In this document: piece after piece, positions 23,901-31,594 of the stretch
Position numbering within the stretch: the stretch's first letter is position 1
How the letters are laid out: every line of letters starts with the position of its first letter
Assembly: GCA_003164815.1 (NCBI GenBank)
Contig: PLUF01000080.1
Coordinates: forward strand, 1 to 56,088
Reading direction: 5' to 3'
Length of the DNA: 56,088 nt
Source: Candidatus Gagatemarchaeum stordalenia
GTDB lineage: Archaea > Thermoproteota > Nitrososphaeria > Nitrososphaerales > Gagatemarchaeaceae
Notes under the pieces: model-generated
Database searches by the model: none
The model's input: only the letters and a program-made list of their open reading frames with translations
What the model was told of the DNA's origin: nothing
Made by a program: the position numbers and the translations under genes

Positions 23901-24865
23901 TAGACTCCGTCACCCAGTACATGCTGGTCCTCTCGCCGGGCCAGGACATCTCTCTGTCAGCCACATCGCCGACACACGACGATTACTTCGACTCGGGCAC
24001 GACACTCACGGCCACGACCGATTACACCTGGGACGTCGTGAACAACAACACAAGGGAGAACCTCGTCTCCTTCACGCTCGACTCGGTCGTCACCAACATC
24101 ACCAGCGCCACCTCGGGAAGCTTCACGACCCCGGCCATCATCTTCAACGGTCCCCAGACCCTGTCGTTCAGCTCGGTGACCCAGGATCTGGTGATTCTGC
24201 AGTTCACGGACGGCAGCGGGGCGAGCACAATCGTCCCGACCTCGGTCCAGATCCAGCTCGGGAACTCCTCCATCGCGAGCGTCCCTCCCTCCGGCGTGTG
24301 GCTCGACAACGGCGTCTCCTACCAGCTCTACAAGGTCGAGTGGGAGGGCTCCGACGTGAAGCCGTCGGCCCAGGCCCTCTACACCGTGGCCGCTCCGGTC
24401 GACCAGAACATCCTGGGCAGGGTCTACAGCGGGAGCGTGACGTTCACGGACTACCTGGGGCTCCCGATCTCCGGAGCGAAGGTCTCCGTGGCTCTGGCCA
24501 ACGGGACCACGATCACCATGACGACCGACAGCAAGGGCACGATCAACCTCCGCGAGATTCCGATCGGAACCTACACGGCCTCGATATCGTACCTCGGAGC
24601 CACGACGATCGTCGACGGCAACGCCGCGCAGGCTGGTGCGGTGCACACCAAGGTCTTCGCGAGCTATCCGACCCTTGTGCTAATCGTGCTCGCGGCCGCG
24701 ATAGTCATAATCGCCGTCATGTTCGTCAGCCCCGGCAGGCGCCTCAGAAAGGCGATACCTCCCGACTCGCCGGCGCAGCACCTGACCCAGCTCTGCAGCA
24801 ACTGCGGCGCCACGCTGGAGATGGGCTCGCTCCACTGTCCCGAGTGCGGGGCGCAGCAGGTCTAG
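20918..24865 (+). CDS. Giant repeat-containing cell-surface protein with intracellular zinc ribbon
   Basis: This 1,315-residue protein has a signal peptide (residues 1-28, ending AHAQ) and a Ser/Thr/Gly-rich ectodomain. A first repeat family of about 85 residues recurs near residues 484, 567, 652 and 738, marked by ERW then Y-HQF/Y. A second of about 90 residues recurs near 751, 845, 932 and 1022, marked by WYD-GTSV. A carboxypeptidase-regulatory-like domain spans about 1166-1238, a membrane helix 1250-1270 (LVLIVLAAAIVIIAVMFV), and the cytosolic end carries a CSNCG...CPECG zinc ribbon at 1293-1312. The repeats resemble archaeal thermopsin-like surface proteins. An adhesin or S-layer-associated sensor role is inferred. 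Confidence 0.85.
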   Translation: MLSRLKFPSLIALLACLVLLCAAAPAHAQNTQATGFTHPPAMGFGMGTGAPLASTPPNAQYDEQLGTTFTQNFASLAYNVTALAQGDTYGYGPSYLLNGLSSKGYWYQVGVSYHWPLVGAGFSQGFDFNYEVFNSNGVSVFPANGGGLAPFTGTVNPGDTIGLALSFSGVNVLMSARDYSTGATASASYSAQGATIFDGSLSSTSNSNGFFSGLMTEWYHVAPYYSSEGHVTYSSSKVTLSSAWLWIDEYDPGNQSWTGSFSVFSAFPQSYSSASSILVPFSSHNAAEEGDASEFATGTGGSLTTSITLVQAASTSALTASNSFEVYYTKNGQASTAFAQSGTLSLTTDAGSPVSISSVSTGSTPTERWVLDSQGGNVTVATGSTVTFYYYDLLLQPASYATSDGSPLSNLLLDYHTAPTTASSQSSLPLVGLFLQASTQPIWAARGSQVSIVGQISGKSGEQWSLPTSQWTISSADQIPSPILYYHQFYVTPGYTVKGGTSASGTPTVTCAQYGTQISVPIGSSNWVDSGLSCNYSPTLPGSTQGERWAVPSATAAVSQPGAVSLAYIHQYSLGITYSITGGSPNPPTVTGVSFGTSGAQPLQSSPATVWLDAGSPYSISNPLSSSSTSERWETTGTTSGTLQGQAAATYVFYHQFLMTASFSVTGGAPGATAPGLSYTSFGSPTSIQLTGTEQTFWADGGVPYSVPQTLTGSSSTERWYTENTQGTVQASSSLSFGYTHQFLLSVTGAAVSTQWYNSSSTAQVSVPGISARASGSGERVTSYSIDGALTTVKPTTGAVSMSIPMNAAHQLSINSVQQYQVTLDASATAALSSITTPTIAGDSHWYDQGTSVTLTLKGVWNRTAGAGLRLISYSVNGVQKGVSTTGTIDALSAVPISSPETVTAAATVQYRLTAGTGSIETGTAASIPGDAGWYDNATSVTVTYYYTWNSTTSSRYNAVGYAISGIAGTTQIARSGSGTFPVHFTMVRPETITIDSVTQYMLVLSPGQDISLSATSPTHDDYFDSGTTLTATTDYTWDVVNNNTRENLVSFTLDSVVTNITSATSGSFTTPAIIFNGPQTLSFSSVTQDLVILQFTDGSGASTIVPTSVQIQLGNSSIASVPPSGVWLDNGVSYQLYKVEWEGSDVKPSAQALYTVAAPVDQNILGRVYSGSVTFTDYLGLPISGAKVSVALANGTTITMTTDSKGTINLREIPIGTYTASISYLGATTIVDGNAAQAGAVHTKVFASYPTLVLIVLAAAIVIIAVMFVSPGRRLRKAIPPDSPAQHLTQLCSNCGATLEMGSLHCPECGAQQV

Positions 24866-25132
24866 CGCCGAAACTCAGGGTAGGACAAAGAACCGGCAGT
24901 TCCGCGGATCAACACAACCTGCAACCGCTGCTCCGAGCGCGGTCGAAACTGAGCGGCGCAGTAGCAACATACCATGTGTGCCTTAACACATGGTTTTCGT
25001 CAATCTACATCGTATTGCCTTACAACGCGACCGTGACCAGCAAGAGCATGGTGAACATTCCGGCCCGTCTTTGATTCTGCTTGGAATCCGACGAGTTAGA
25101 CGTTATTAGGGGGCGTCAACCAGCGCGACCAG

Positions 25133-25954
25133 ATGCCATCAACTAGCCCGACCTCATCAGACATGCGAAGCGAGAAGCTACTGGACGGTCACGTCGCACT
25201 GATTGGAGGAGGCACCTCAGGGATGGGCGAGACGGCCGCATGGCGTTTCGCGAGGGAGGGAGCGAAGGTGGCTCTACATTTCTCCGGCTCGACGCCGAAC
25301 TCTGTGGCGAAGGCCGAGCGGATCGTCGACGAGCTCACAAAGTCCGGGTTCGAGGCGATGAGCATCAGGGCAGACGTCACCAAGTACGAGGACGTCAAGC
25401 GCGCCGTGGACTCGGTGGCGGCGAGGTGGGGGAAGGTCACCTCTGTGGTGGACTTCGCAGGGCTCCCCTCATCCCTCGAGTTCTGGCAGGAGGACCCCCT
25501 GGAACTCTCCGATGAAGCCCTGCTGAGCGCAATAGGGATCGACTTCATAGGATCGTACCACTTCATCAGGGCGGCCAAGGACTACATGAAGAAGGAGCAC
25601 TACGGCAAGATAGTCCTCATCAGCTCCAGCCCGACCATCTACGGTGACGACGCAGGCTACAGGTACATCCTGGCCAAGGACCTCAACAGGATGACCGTAA
25701 AGTCGCTCGCCACGAAGCTCATCCGGGAGTACGGCATAGCTCTGAACGCAATAGCCCCCGGGACAATCGACACCCCCGCCAACAGGGTGAACTACACCGA
25801 AGAGGGGTGGAAGGAGCTCGTCGGGGCGATACCCATAGGCCGGGCCGGCCTGCCGGACGAGATAGCAGGAGTGGCGCTCTTCCTGTGCTCCCATCTGTCA
25901 GATTTCGTCGTTGGCCAGACCATCATAGCGGACGGCGGAGAGATTAGGCAGTAG
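25133..25954 (+). CDS. Short-chain dehydrogenase/reductase
   Basis: This 273-residue SDR has the cofactor motif GGGTSGMG (residues 25-32), a catalytic ISSS segment, and Tyr178-x3-Lys182 (YILAK). The usual NNAG motif is replaced by VVDFAGLPSS. The C-terminus (FVVGQTIIADGGE) is typical of FabG-like enzymes. It reduces or oxidises an unknown alcohol/ketone with NAD(P)H. TATA-like GTTATTAGG at 25100-25108 gives a near-leaderless start. Confidence 0.9.
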   Translation: MPSTSPTSSDMRSEKLLDGHVALIGGGTSGMGETAAWRFAREGAKVALHFSGSTPNSVAKAERIVDELTKSGFEAMSIRADVTKYEDVKRAVDSVAARWGKVTSVVDFAGLPSSLEFWQEDPLELSDEALLSAIGIDFIGSYHFIRAAKDYMKKEHYGKIVLISSSPTIYGDDAGYRYILAKDLNRMTVKSLATKLIREYGIALNAIAPGTIDTPANRVNYTEEGWKELVGAIPIGRAGLPDEIAGVALFLCSHLSDFVVGQTIIADGGEIRQ

Positions 25955-25992
25955 AAGTCTGAAGAATCCCGCAGATCTATCCAGGGAGCTTC

Positions 25993-26403
25993 TCAGCCAG
26001 ACGCCCAGTTGTCAGGATCGTACTCCTTGTAGTCCAGCAGGAGCTCCTCACCTATCGTGATCGGGCTAACCGCGAGCAACCTGGCCGTTCTCGCCTCGAT
26101 GTCGATTGAGAATCTGACGTTGGGCGGCTGGCCGTGGTCCAAGAAGTTGGACCAGTACTCCCTGCTCCCCTCGGCCGCCTCATCCCAGAACAACCGCTGT
26201 CCGTCCGGCGTCCTCCCGATGATGAGGGCCCACCTCTTCCAGGGCGGGGACTTTGGAGTGGTCGTGATGAGCATGTCCGGCATGAGGCAGACGAGCTCCC
26301 CGGGCGCGAGATCCCTGAGAGCGAACACGCCTCGGCCGTGAGGACACTCCCTGACCTCAAGTAAGTCCTCTATCCCTACGCCAGCCAAAACTCTATCAGC
26401 CAT
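25993..26403 (-). CDS. SET-domain protein (putative lysine methyltransferase)
   Basis: This 136-residue protein is essentially a bare SET domain: GRGVFALRDLAPGELV at the start, then the knot-forming SNFLDHGQPPNVRF (N-H-x-PN type) and AVSPITIGEELLLDYKEYDP, where the Tyr of DY is the catalytic residue. SET proteins transfer methyl groups from SAM to protein lysines. Archaeal examples may act on chromatin proteins. No pre- or post-SET cysteines are present. ATG 26403 fits best with the TTTAAA box at 26423-26428; TTG 26409 is an alternative. Confidence 0.82.
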   Translation of the reverse strand: MADRVLAGVGIEDLLEVRECPHGRGVFALRDLAPGELVCLMPDMLITTTPKSPPWKRWALIIGRTPDGQRLFWDEAAEGSREYWSNFLDHGQPPNVRFSIDIEARTARLLAVSPITIGEELLLDYKEYDPDNWASG

Positions 26404-26563
26404 CCTCAAGAAAGGGACTGGGTTTAAAGGAACAGAGAGCGAAGTCGACCTCTATCAGCCCAGCTCGAGGTCTCTCATGAAATCGTCGTTCCAGCCGAAA
26501 TCGGCATCCGGCACCCTGTCCGTTCCAAAGAAGATGGGAAAGGGGTCTCAGTTCTGTCTAGGC

Positions 26564-26659
26564 TCAGAGGTCATCGTCGTCGATGTCCTCATCCAATCCG
26601 TCCGCGTCGTAGTCTGCTTCATACTCGTCATCGTCCAACTCACCGATTTCGAGCGACAT
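26564..26659 (-). CDS. Highly acidic 31-residue microprotein
   Basis: The frame encodes SLEIGELDDDEYEADYDAD then GLDEDIDDDDL, with more than half acidic residues. A minus-strand TATA-like GTTTAAGTG (26684-26692) lies 29 bases before the ATG, the spacing seen for other genes here. Such peptides can mimic DNA or bind basic proteins, but this is only inference. It lies between the SET-domain gene and the HTH-10 regulator, all on the minus strand. Confidence 0.45.
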   Translation of the reverse strand: MSLEIGELDDDEYEADYDADGLDEDIDDDDL

Positions 26660-26769
26660 TACCTAGGGCCGTATCGCGGTCTTCACTTAAACTTTCGCGC
26701 GGCGAGATCCGTCAAGATGTCAATCGAAACAGGATTGGCGCGATACGCGGGTCGACCGCACACCCTTCC

Positions 26770-27450
26770 TCATCTGCCAACCAGTTCAGCGAGCAGACGC
26801 CTCTCCGCCCTCCTTCTGTGGTTGATCAGGGTCGAGCTCCCGACCTTCATCCTCTTGGCCAACTCAAGCGAGCTTATCCTCCTTGGCTCGTCGTAGTAGC
26901 CCAGCCGGTACGCCGTGACGAGGACCCTCCGCTGCTTCTCAGTCAGCCTGCTCAGAGGCGAGGAGACGGGGAACTTGGCGTCCGAGATCCTTGCTATTCT
27001 GTACTTGATCCCTGTCTTCTCGATGCCCTCGAGGAATGTCTTGACCTGCTTGGCGCCCCCGAGGTAGGACATCCTCGCCCTTCCGTCCCTTATCTCGAAC
27101 GGGACGGAGAGGTATCCTCCCGCGGCGAGCGGGTCGAACTGGATTCTTGGATGCGACGCTGGCTTGCTCTTGATGAAGTAAATGTACGCCCCGTCCTTCT
27201 CGTGGTCGAGCATCTGGAGCTCGAGTATGTCGTCGCCGACGAAGTCTTCCACCTTCGAGGTCTGGTCCTTGAACTCTATCCTGAAGATCGCGGCGAACTC
27301 TTCAGGACCGTCCTTCAGGAACTGCAGTATCTCTAGGCTCTTGACCTTCTCGAGCATTGGGTTGTTCTCGAACTTGCCCATCTCGTCGAGGTCCAGCTCT
27401 ATCGTCACCCTGCGCATGCCGCTTCGTCCGTGGCGGCGCTGTATAGACAT
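26770..27450 (-). CDS. Bacterio-opsin-activator-type HTH-10 regulator
   Basis: This 226-residue archaeal regulator has a C-terminal HTH-10 domain (about residues 168-224: LTEKQRRVLVTAYRLGYYDE, ISSLELAKRMKVGSSTLINH, RRRAERRLL) and an N-terminal ligand-binding-like domain. It is divergent from an MFS efflux pump and shares a TATA box with it, so control of that pump and of itself is the natural inference. The ATG at 27450 is two bases past the predicted transcript start. Confidence 0.9.
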   Translation of the reverse strand: MSIQRRHGRSGMRRVTIELDLDEMGKFENNPMLEKVKSLEILQFLKDGPEEFAAIFRIEFKDQTSKVEDFVGDDILELQMLDHEKDGAYIYFIKSKPASHPRIQFDPLAAGGYLSVPFEIRDGRARMSYLGGAKQVKTFLEGIEKTGIKYRIARISDAKFPVSSPLSRLTEKQRRVLVTAYRLGYYDEPRRISSLELAKRMKVGSSTLINHRRRAERRLLAELVGR

Positions 27451-27458
27451 TATTGCTG

Positions 27459-27483
27459 ATAGGCGCGTATGCGCGCTATAAGG
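27459..27483. promoter_or_regulatory. Shared bidirectional TATA box with inverted repeat
   Basis: GCGCG-TATG-CGCGC (27463-27476), flanked by ATAG and TATA, forms an imperfect inverted repeat at 27459-27479. It overlaps CTATAAG (27476-27482), which reads as a TATA box on both strands: 27 bases left gives the HTH-10 start at 27450, and 27 bases right gives the MFS transcript start at about 27506. A regulator bound here would control both. Confidence 0.6.
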
Positions 27484-27513
27484 CTAATCTTGGCCGCTCC
27501 GCCCGCATCATTC

Positions 27514-29109
27514 ATGGAGGCTACCGGGGGGTCTGCCCCAGATGGCGCGGAGGAGACGGCAAAGGCTAGCGACCCGTCCACATCCCAGCACCTCACCGGC
27601 GCAGCCGCGGTCCTAGTCCTCATCGGGATCTTCCTCGCCATCCTTATGGGTGCGATGGACGGCCTCGTCGTCGCGACCGTCCTCCCGACCATCGCCCTCG
27701 ACCTACACCAAGTAAACGGGGTCACATTCGTGGCGGGCGCGTACCTCATCTCCTCGACCATCTCGATCCCGATCTTCGCTAGGGTCTCTGACATCGCGAG
27801 CAGGCGCAACGTCTTCGTCGTCGGTCTCACAATCTTCATCGTCGGCTCCGCGCTCGCGGGCCTCAGCCAGAACCTCACCGAGCTGATCGCGTTCCGTGCC
27901 ATTCAGGGGTTCGGCGGCGGCGGCGTCTTCCCCGTCGCCATAGCGATGATCGCGGTGCTGTTCCCTCCCCAGACGCGGGCCCGGGTGGTCGGGGTCCTCA
28001 GCGGCGCAGCCGGGCTGGCGATAGTCCTGGGCCCTCTCGTGGGGAGCTACATCGTATCAGTGACAACCTGGCGGTGGGTCTTCTACATCAACCTCCCCTT
28101 CGGGGTCGGGGCCGCGATAGTGCTCCTGCTCTTCCTGAAGCCCCTGCGTCCGACGAATCCAGGCAGGTTCGACGTCCCCGGAGCGGGGCTGCTCACCGGG
28201 TGGGTTGGGGCCCTCATGTTCGCCCTCGTCGAGGTCTCGGACGAGGGGCTGAGCTGGACCGACCCCCTGATCATCACGCTCCTGGCCGGATCGGCGGTGC
28301 TGTTCGCCGTCTTCCTCTGGTTTGAACTCCGCGTCTCTGAGCCGCTCGTCCCGCTCCGCCTGATGAAACAGCGCACAATAGCGGTGACCAGCGGGGTAAT
28401 GTTCTTCAGCGGGATCGTCTTCAGCGCCCTGATCACGTTCCTCTCGGTCTTCGTGGGGATAGTCCTCCTGCACAGCGGTCCGAACGCGGCGAACGACGTC
28501 CGGGACATCATCTACTTCCTTGCGGTTCCGCTGATACTGGGGGCTGCCATCTCGGGCCAGCTCCTGACCAAGATTGCCTACCGGAGCGTGATCGCTCCGG
28601 GGCTAGCCATAGCCTCCATCGCCTCGCTCTTCCTTACTCAGCTGACGCCTACCACCCAGCTCTGGGTGCTGGCCGGAGGATTCCTGCCTGTAGGTGGGCT
28701 CGCGCTCCCGCTCATTCCGCTCGGATTCGGCCTCGGGTTCTCCCTCGCCGGGCCGACGATTGCGGTCCAGAACGAGGCTCCGACCGAAATGGTTGGCGCT
28801 GCCATCGGTCTCACCCGCTTCCTTTCGAGCCTCGGGGGGGCTCTAGGAATCTCGCTCCTGACCGCCTTCGAGACGTGGCGCTTCGCGGTGCTATCCCAAG
28901 GCGCGACGACCCCAGCGGCCAGCATGAGCGCCCTCGTGACCACGTACGACGAGATCTTCCTCATCCTCGCGGTCTTCATCTTCGTCTCCTTCGGATTCGG
29001 CCTTTTCTTCAAGGGGAGGGTCCCGAAAAGGTCCACCGCGGTCGTGGAGCTGCCAGCGGATTCGCCTGAGGCCTCGTCTGCATCGACGCCCGAGGTAGAC
29101 AAGACCTGA
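27514..29109 (+). CDS. DHA2-type MFS drug-efflux transporter
   Basis: This 531-residue protein has 14 predicted membrane segments and the EmrB/QacA-type motif MDGLVVATVLPTIALDL in helix 1, ARVSDIASRRNVFVVG in loop 2-3, FRAIQGFGGGGVFPVA in helix 4 and GVLSGAAGLAIVLGPLVGSY (motif C) in helix 5. It is expected to expel toxic hydrophobic compounds against protons. ATG 27514 is preferred over 27469 because the TATA box shared with the divergent HTH-10 regulator lies at 27476-27482. Confidence 0.9.
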   Translation: MEATGGSAPDGAEETAKASDPSTSQHLTGAAAVLVLIGIFLAILMGAMDGLVVATVLPTIALDLHQVNGVTFVAGAYLISSTISIPIFARVSDIASRRNVFVVGLTIFIVGSALAGLSQNLTELIAFRAIQGFGGGGVFPVAIAMIAVLFPPQTRARVVGVLSGAAGLAIVLGPLVGSYIVSVTTWRWVFYINLPFGVGAAIVLLLFLKPLRPTNPGRFDVPGAGLLTGWVGALMFALVEVSDEGLSWTDPLIITLLAGSAVLFAVFLWFELRVSEPLVPLRLMKQRTIAVTSGVMFFSGIVFSALITFLSVFVGIVLLHSGPNAANDVRDIIYFLAVPLILGAAISGQLLTKIAYRSVIAPGLAIASIASLFLTQLTPTTQLWVLAGGFLPVGGLALPLIPLGFGLGFSLAGPTIAVQNEAPTEMVGAAIGLTRFLSSLGGALGISLLTAFETWRFAVLSQGATTPAASMSALVTTYDEIFLILAVFIFVSFGFGLFFKGRVPKRSTAVVELPADSPEASSASTPEVDKT

Positions 29110-29128
29110 CCGACGCCTCGCGGAAGCA

Positions 29129-29983
29129 CTAGTTTCTGGTGTAGCCCGCGCACAGCATCCCGAAGTAAGTGGCAACCTCGTAGGAGTAGAGCCTTCCTGT
29201 CATCCGGACCTCCTCCAGGACTCCCGCGAGCATGACCATCTGCCACAGGCTGTCGGGCCTGGCCTCGTCCACCATGGAAGGACTGAACTTCATGATGTCG
29301 GAGAGCCTGCCACCCTCGATCGCTTCCACGACCTTCCTGTCGTAGACTGCGGCGTTCTTGGAGTAACCGTAGGGCCCGCTCTTGTCGTGGGTGTGGGCCT
29401 GGTCGGAGCTGGCGACGAATGCGACCCGCTTCCCCGACCTCTCCGCCACCTGCGCGACCTTCACGCCGAAGATGTAGTTCTGTTTCAGCGGTATCTCGCG
29501 GGACGGCGTCACGATGACAATCCTGCTCCTGAGCCGGGTGAGCCTGAGGAAGAACCAGAGCGGGATCAGCGTTCCCCAGTCCATGGCCATGTTCGAGAGA
29601 GGTCCTGACGCTGTCCCATAGTTCGCGCCGGCCACTGGGATGCGCGCCTCCTCCGCGGCCGAGACAAGTTCCATCGCAATCTCGGTATCACACTTGGCTT
29701 CAAGCGCTATCGACTTGTCCCCTACTCCAACCCTGCCGGATGAGTTCTCGGCCGTCACCACCCCTATCCTCCCCAGCAGCCTGAGGTTGTGGGGAGTCGC
29801 GATCACAATGGTATCTGGCCTGGACTTCTCCATCTCGGCTGCCAGCTTTGTCATCCCATTGGCTGTCTCGACGGCGAAGCCCGGCTTATCCCCAACGAGT
29901 TCCTGGACCATCTCATCCCCGTGGGGAGCTATGCAGGCATAGACCAGAGGCAACGCCGCGAACATGGGCCAGAACCTATTCAA
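29129..29983 (-). CDS. LigB-type class III extradiol dioxygenase-like protein
   Basis: This 284-residue protein matches the LigB superfamily: CIAPHGDEMV with a metal-binding His near the start, IVIATPHNLRL with a second His, and VAFVASSDQAHTHDKSGPYG, which holds the catalytic His. Class III enzymes cleave aromatic diols with Fe(II); relatives include the Memo family, which lacks this activity. Start TTG 29983 is preceded by GGAAGGAA at 29987-29994; ATG 29965 is possible. It is divergent from the Nudix-like gene. Confidence 0.82.
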   Translation of the reverse strand: MNRFWPMFAALPLVYACIAPHGDEMVQELVGDKPGFAVETANGMTKLAAEMEKSRPDTIVIATPHNLRLLGRIGVVTAENSSGRVGVGDKSIALEAKCDTEIAMELVSAAEEARIPVAGANYGTASGPLSNMAMDWGTLIPLWFFLRLTRLRSRIVIVTPSREIPLKQNYIFGVKVAQVAERSGKRVAFVASSDQAHTHDKSGPYGYSKNAAVYDRKVVEAIEGGRLSDIMKFSPSMVDEARPDSLWQMVMLAGVLEEVRMTGRLYSYEVATYFGMLCAGYTRN

Positions 29984-30012
29984 ACGTTCCTTCCAATGTC
30001 CGCTTCGAAGCA

Positions 30013-30021
30013 GATTAATCC
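30013..30021. promoter_or_regulatory. Shared palindromic TATA box GATTAATC
   Basis: GATTAATC is a perfect palindrome placed 27 bases before ATG 30046 on the plus strand and about 34 bases before TTG 29983 on the minus strand. It is the only TATA-like site in the 62-base gap, so both divergent genes probably use it. Confidence 0.55.
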
Positions 30022-30045
30022 TGGTACGTTCGCTCCATTCAAGAG

Positions 30046-30633
30046 ATGACCACCGACCGACGGTTCGCCCGCTTCAACGCAGGGAAGTCAACTGTCTCTG
30101 ACAAGCCTGACGTGAGCCCGCTGACCACCCGCGAGCTCCCGGAGGGCGGGATGTGCCTCTCCGCATTCGTGGTGCTCACCGAGGCTGGATACCCGAACTG
30201 GGTCGTCCTAGGGCACCTCAACCCCGAGGCAGCGTGGGACCACATAGGCGCGCTCGACCCCGAGAGGGTGGAAGTGCACTCTAAGGGATGGATGATTCCG
30301 TCGTCCCACCTGCTCCTCAAGGAACCTCCGCAAGACGCGGCCAGACGCATACTCTGGGAGCAGCTTGAGCTCAAGGGCGTTCCGCTCTCCGAGCCCTCGG
30401 TCGTGTCGGAGACCTACACCCCTAGGCGGTTCCCAGAACTCCCCAGCCACTGGGACCTGGAGTTCATCTTCCGGGGTGAGATCTCCACGGCTAGGCTTCC
30501 AAAGACGCCCGCTTGGAAGGAACTCGCCTTCGTGGACGTGAGTCGCACTAGGAAATCGGAGATGGCGAGATCCCACGAGGACGTCCTCGAGTCTGCAGGG
30601 TTCAGGTTCGCCGATGAACCTGCGGACGGTTAG
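30046..30633 (+). CDS. Nudix-fold protein with degenerate Nudix box
   Basis: The 195-residue protein has a Nudix-like layout: strand CLSAFVVLTEAGYPNWVVLGH, a Nudix-box region (KGWMIPSSHLLLKEPPQDAA then RRILWEQLELKG) and a late strand LEFIFRGEI. In the box the REUxEE core reads R-I-L-W-E-Q, so the metal-binding glutamates are partly lost and hydrolase activity is doubtful. It may be a binding or regulatory relative. Leaderless ATG from the shared TATA box. Confidence 0.68.
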   Translation: MTTDRRFARFNAGKSTVSDKPDVSPLTTRELPEGGMCLSAFVVLTEAGYPNWVVLGHLNPEAAWDHIGALDPERVEVHSKGWMIPSSHLLLKEPPQDAARRILWEQLELKGVPLSEPSVVSETYTPRRFPELPSHWDLEFIFRGEISTARLPKTPAWKELAFVDVSRTRKSEMARSHEDVLESAGFRFADEPADG

Positions 30634-30642
30634 CTTCAACCT

Positions 30643-30703
30643 GCGATACGATATCGCGCCGCGATAGTCTACCGTCGTTTAGACCAAATCCTTATTGATT
30701 TGG
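30643..30703 (+). promoter_or_regulatory. Operator-like palindromes at the alpha/beta hydrolase promoter
   Basis: Two perfect inverted repeats lie upstream of the hydrolase: GCGATA-cga-TATCGC (30643-30657), with a third GCGATA at 30661-30666, and CCAAATC-cttatt-GATTTGG (30684-30703). The second encloses the TATA-like CTTATT about 27 bases before the ATG, so a bound protein would block transcription. Confidence 0.55.
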
Positions 30704-30722
30704 CCGTTGCATTCACAACGAC

Positions 30723-31529
30723 ATGAGCCCAACAAGAGGATACGCGGAAGTGAACGGACTGAAGATGTACTATGAGATACATGGGTCCGGGGAGCCGCTC
30801 ATCCTGCTTCACGGCGGTGCCGGCGCGACCGAGATGTTCGGGCAGCTCATCCCGCCCCTCGCGGAAACACGCCAGGTCATCGCCGCCGACCTGCAGGCCC
30901 ACGGCCGCACCGCCGACATAGACCGCCCTCTGAGCTACGAGCTGATGGCGGACGACGTCGCCGCCCTGATAGACCACCTCAAGTTCGAGGACGCTGACGT
31001 CATGGGCTACTCCCTCGGCGGCGGCGTTGCCATGAGGACAGCCATCCAGCACCCGAAGAAGGTGAGGAAGCTGGTCCTTGTCTCCACTCCATTCAAGCGG
31101 AACGGCTGGTACCCCGAGGTCCTGGCGGCGATGGCGCAAAGCAGCCCCGAATCCGCCGAGGGAATGAAGGGTTCCCCGATGTACGAGGTCTACTCAAGGA
31201 TAGCGCCGAGGGTGGAGGACTGGCCCGTCCTCTTCGCCAAGCTTGGGGCCCTTCTCCGACAGGATTACGACTGGTCCAAGGACGTGGCTGCCATGAAGAC
31301 CCCGACCATGCTGGCCTTCGGCGACGCCGACAGCGTCCGCACTGCCCACGCTGTGGAGTTCTTCGAGCTCCTCGGTGGAGGAAAGAAGGACGCCGGATGG
31401 GACGGCTCAGGGATGTCCAGCGCCCGGCTCTTCATCCTGCCCGGAATCACGCACTACAATGTCTTCGATGCCCCCGCGCTCGCGGCGGCCGTAATACCGT
31501 TCCTCGAGACGCCCATCGCGCAGAGCTGA
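30723..31529 (+). CDS. Alpha/beta-fold hydrolase
   Basis: This 268-residue protein has the oxyanion HGG motif (LILLHGGAGATEMF), the nucleophile elbow GYSLGG with Ser97, an acid in AFGDADSVRT and the catalytic His in PGITHYNVFD. It is an esterase, lipase or C-C hydrolase of unknown substrate. Its promoter contains two palindromes (see separate entry), pointing to tight regulation, perhaps by substrate. No regulator gene is adjacent. Confidence 0.9.
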   Translation: MSPTRGYAEVNGLKMYYEIHGSGEPLILLHGGAGATEMFGQLIPPLAETRQVIAADLQAHGRTADIDRPLSYELMADDVAALIDHLKFEDADVMGYSLGGGVAMRTAIQHPKKVRKLVLVSTPFKRNGWYPEVLAAMAQSSPESAEGMKGSPMYEVYSRIAPRVEDWPVLFAKLGALLRQDYDWSKDVAAMKTPTMLAFGDADSVRTAHAVEFFELLGGGKKDAGWDGSGMSSARLFILPGITHYNVFDAPALAAAVIPFLETPIAQS

Positions 31530-31594
31530 ACCCACAACGACGGGGTTCAGTGGTCGACCTGGCGTCGACTCACGAGAATCTCAGCCGGCGCAGC

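Noticed and set aside
22021-25074. Long plus-strand open frames (475 and 452 codons) inside the giant surface gene
   Set aside because: They are other-frame shadows with Arg/His/Gly-rich sequence and no domains; the main frame has a signal peptide, repeats, membrane helix and zinc ribbon.
24866-25132. Gene in the gap after the surface protein
   Set aside because: No frame with a sensible product was found; it holds only the promoter of the SDR gene near 25100.
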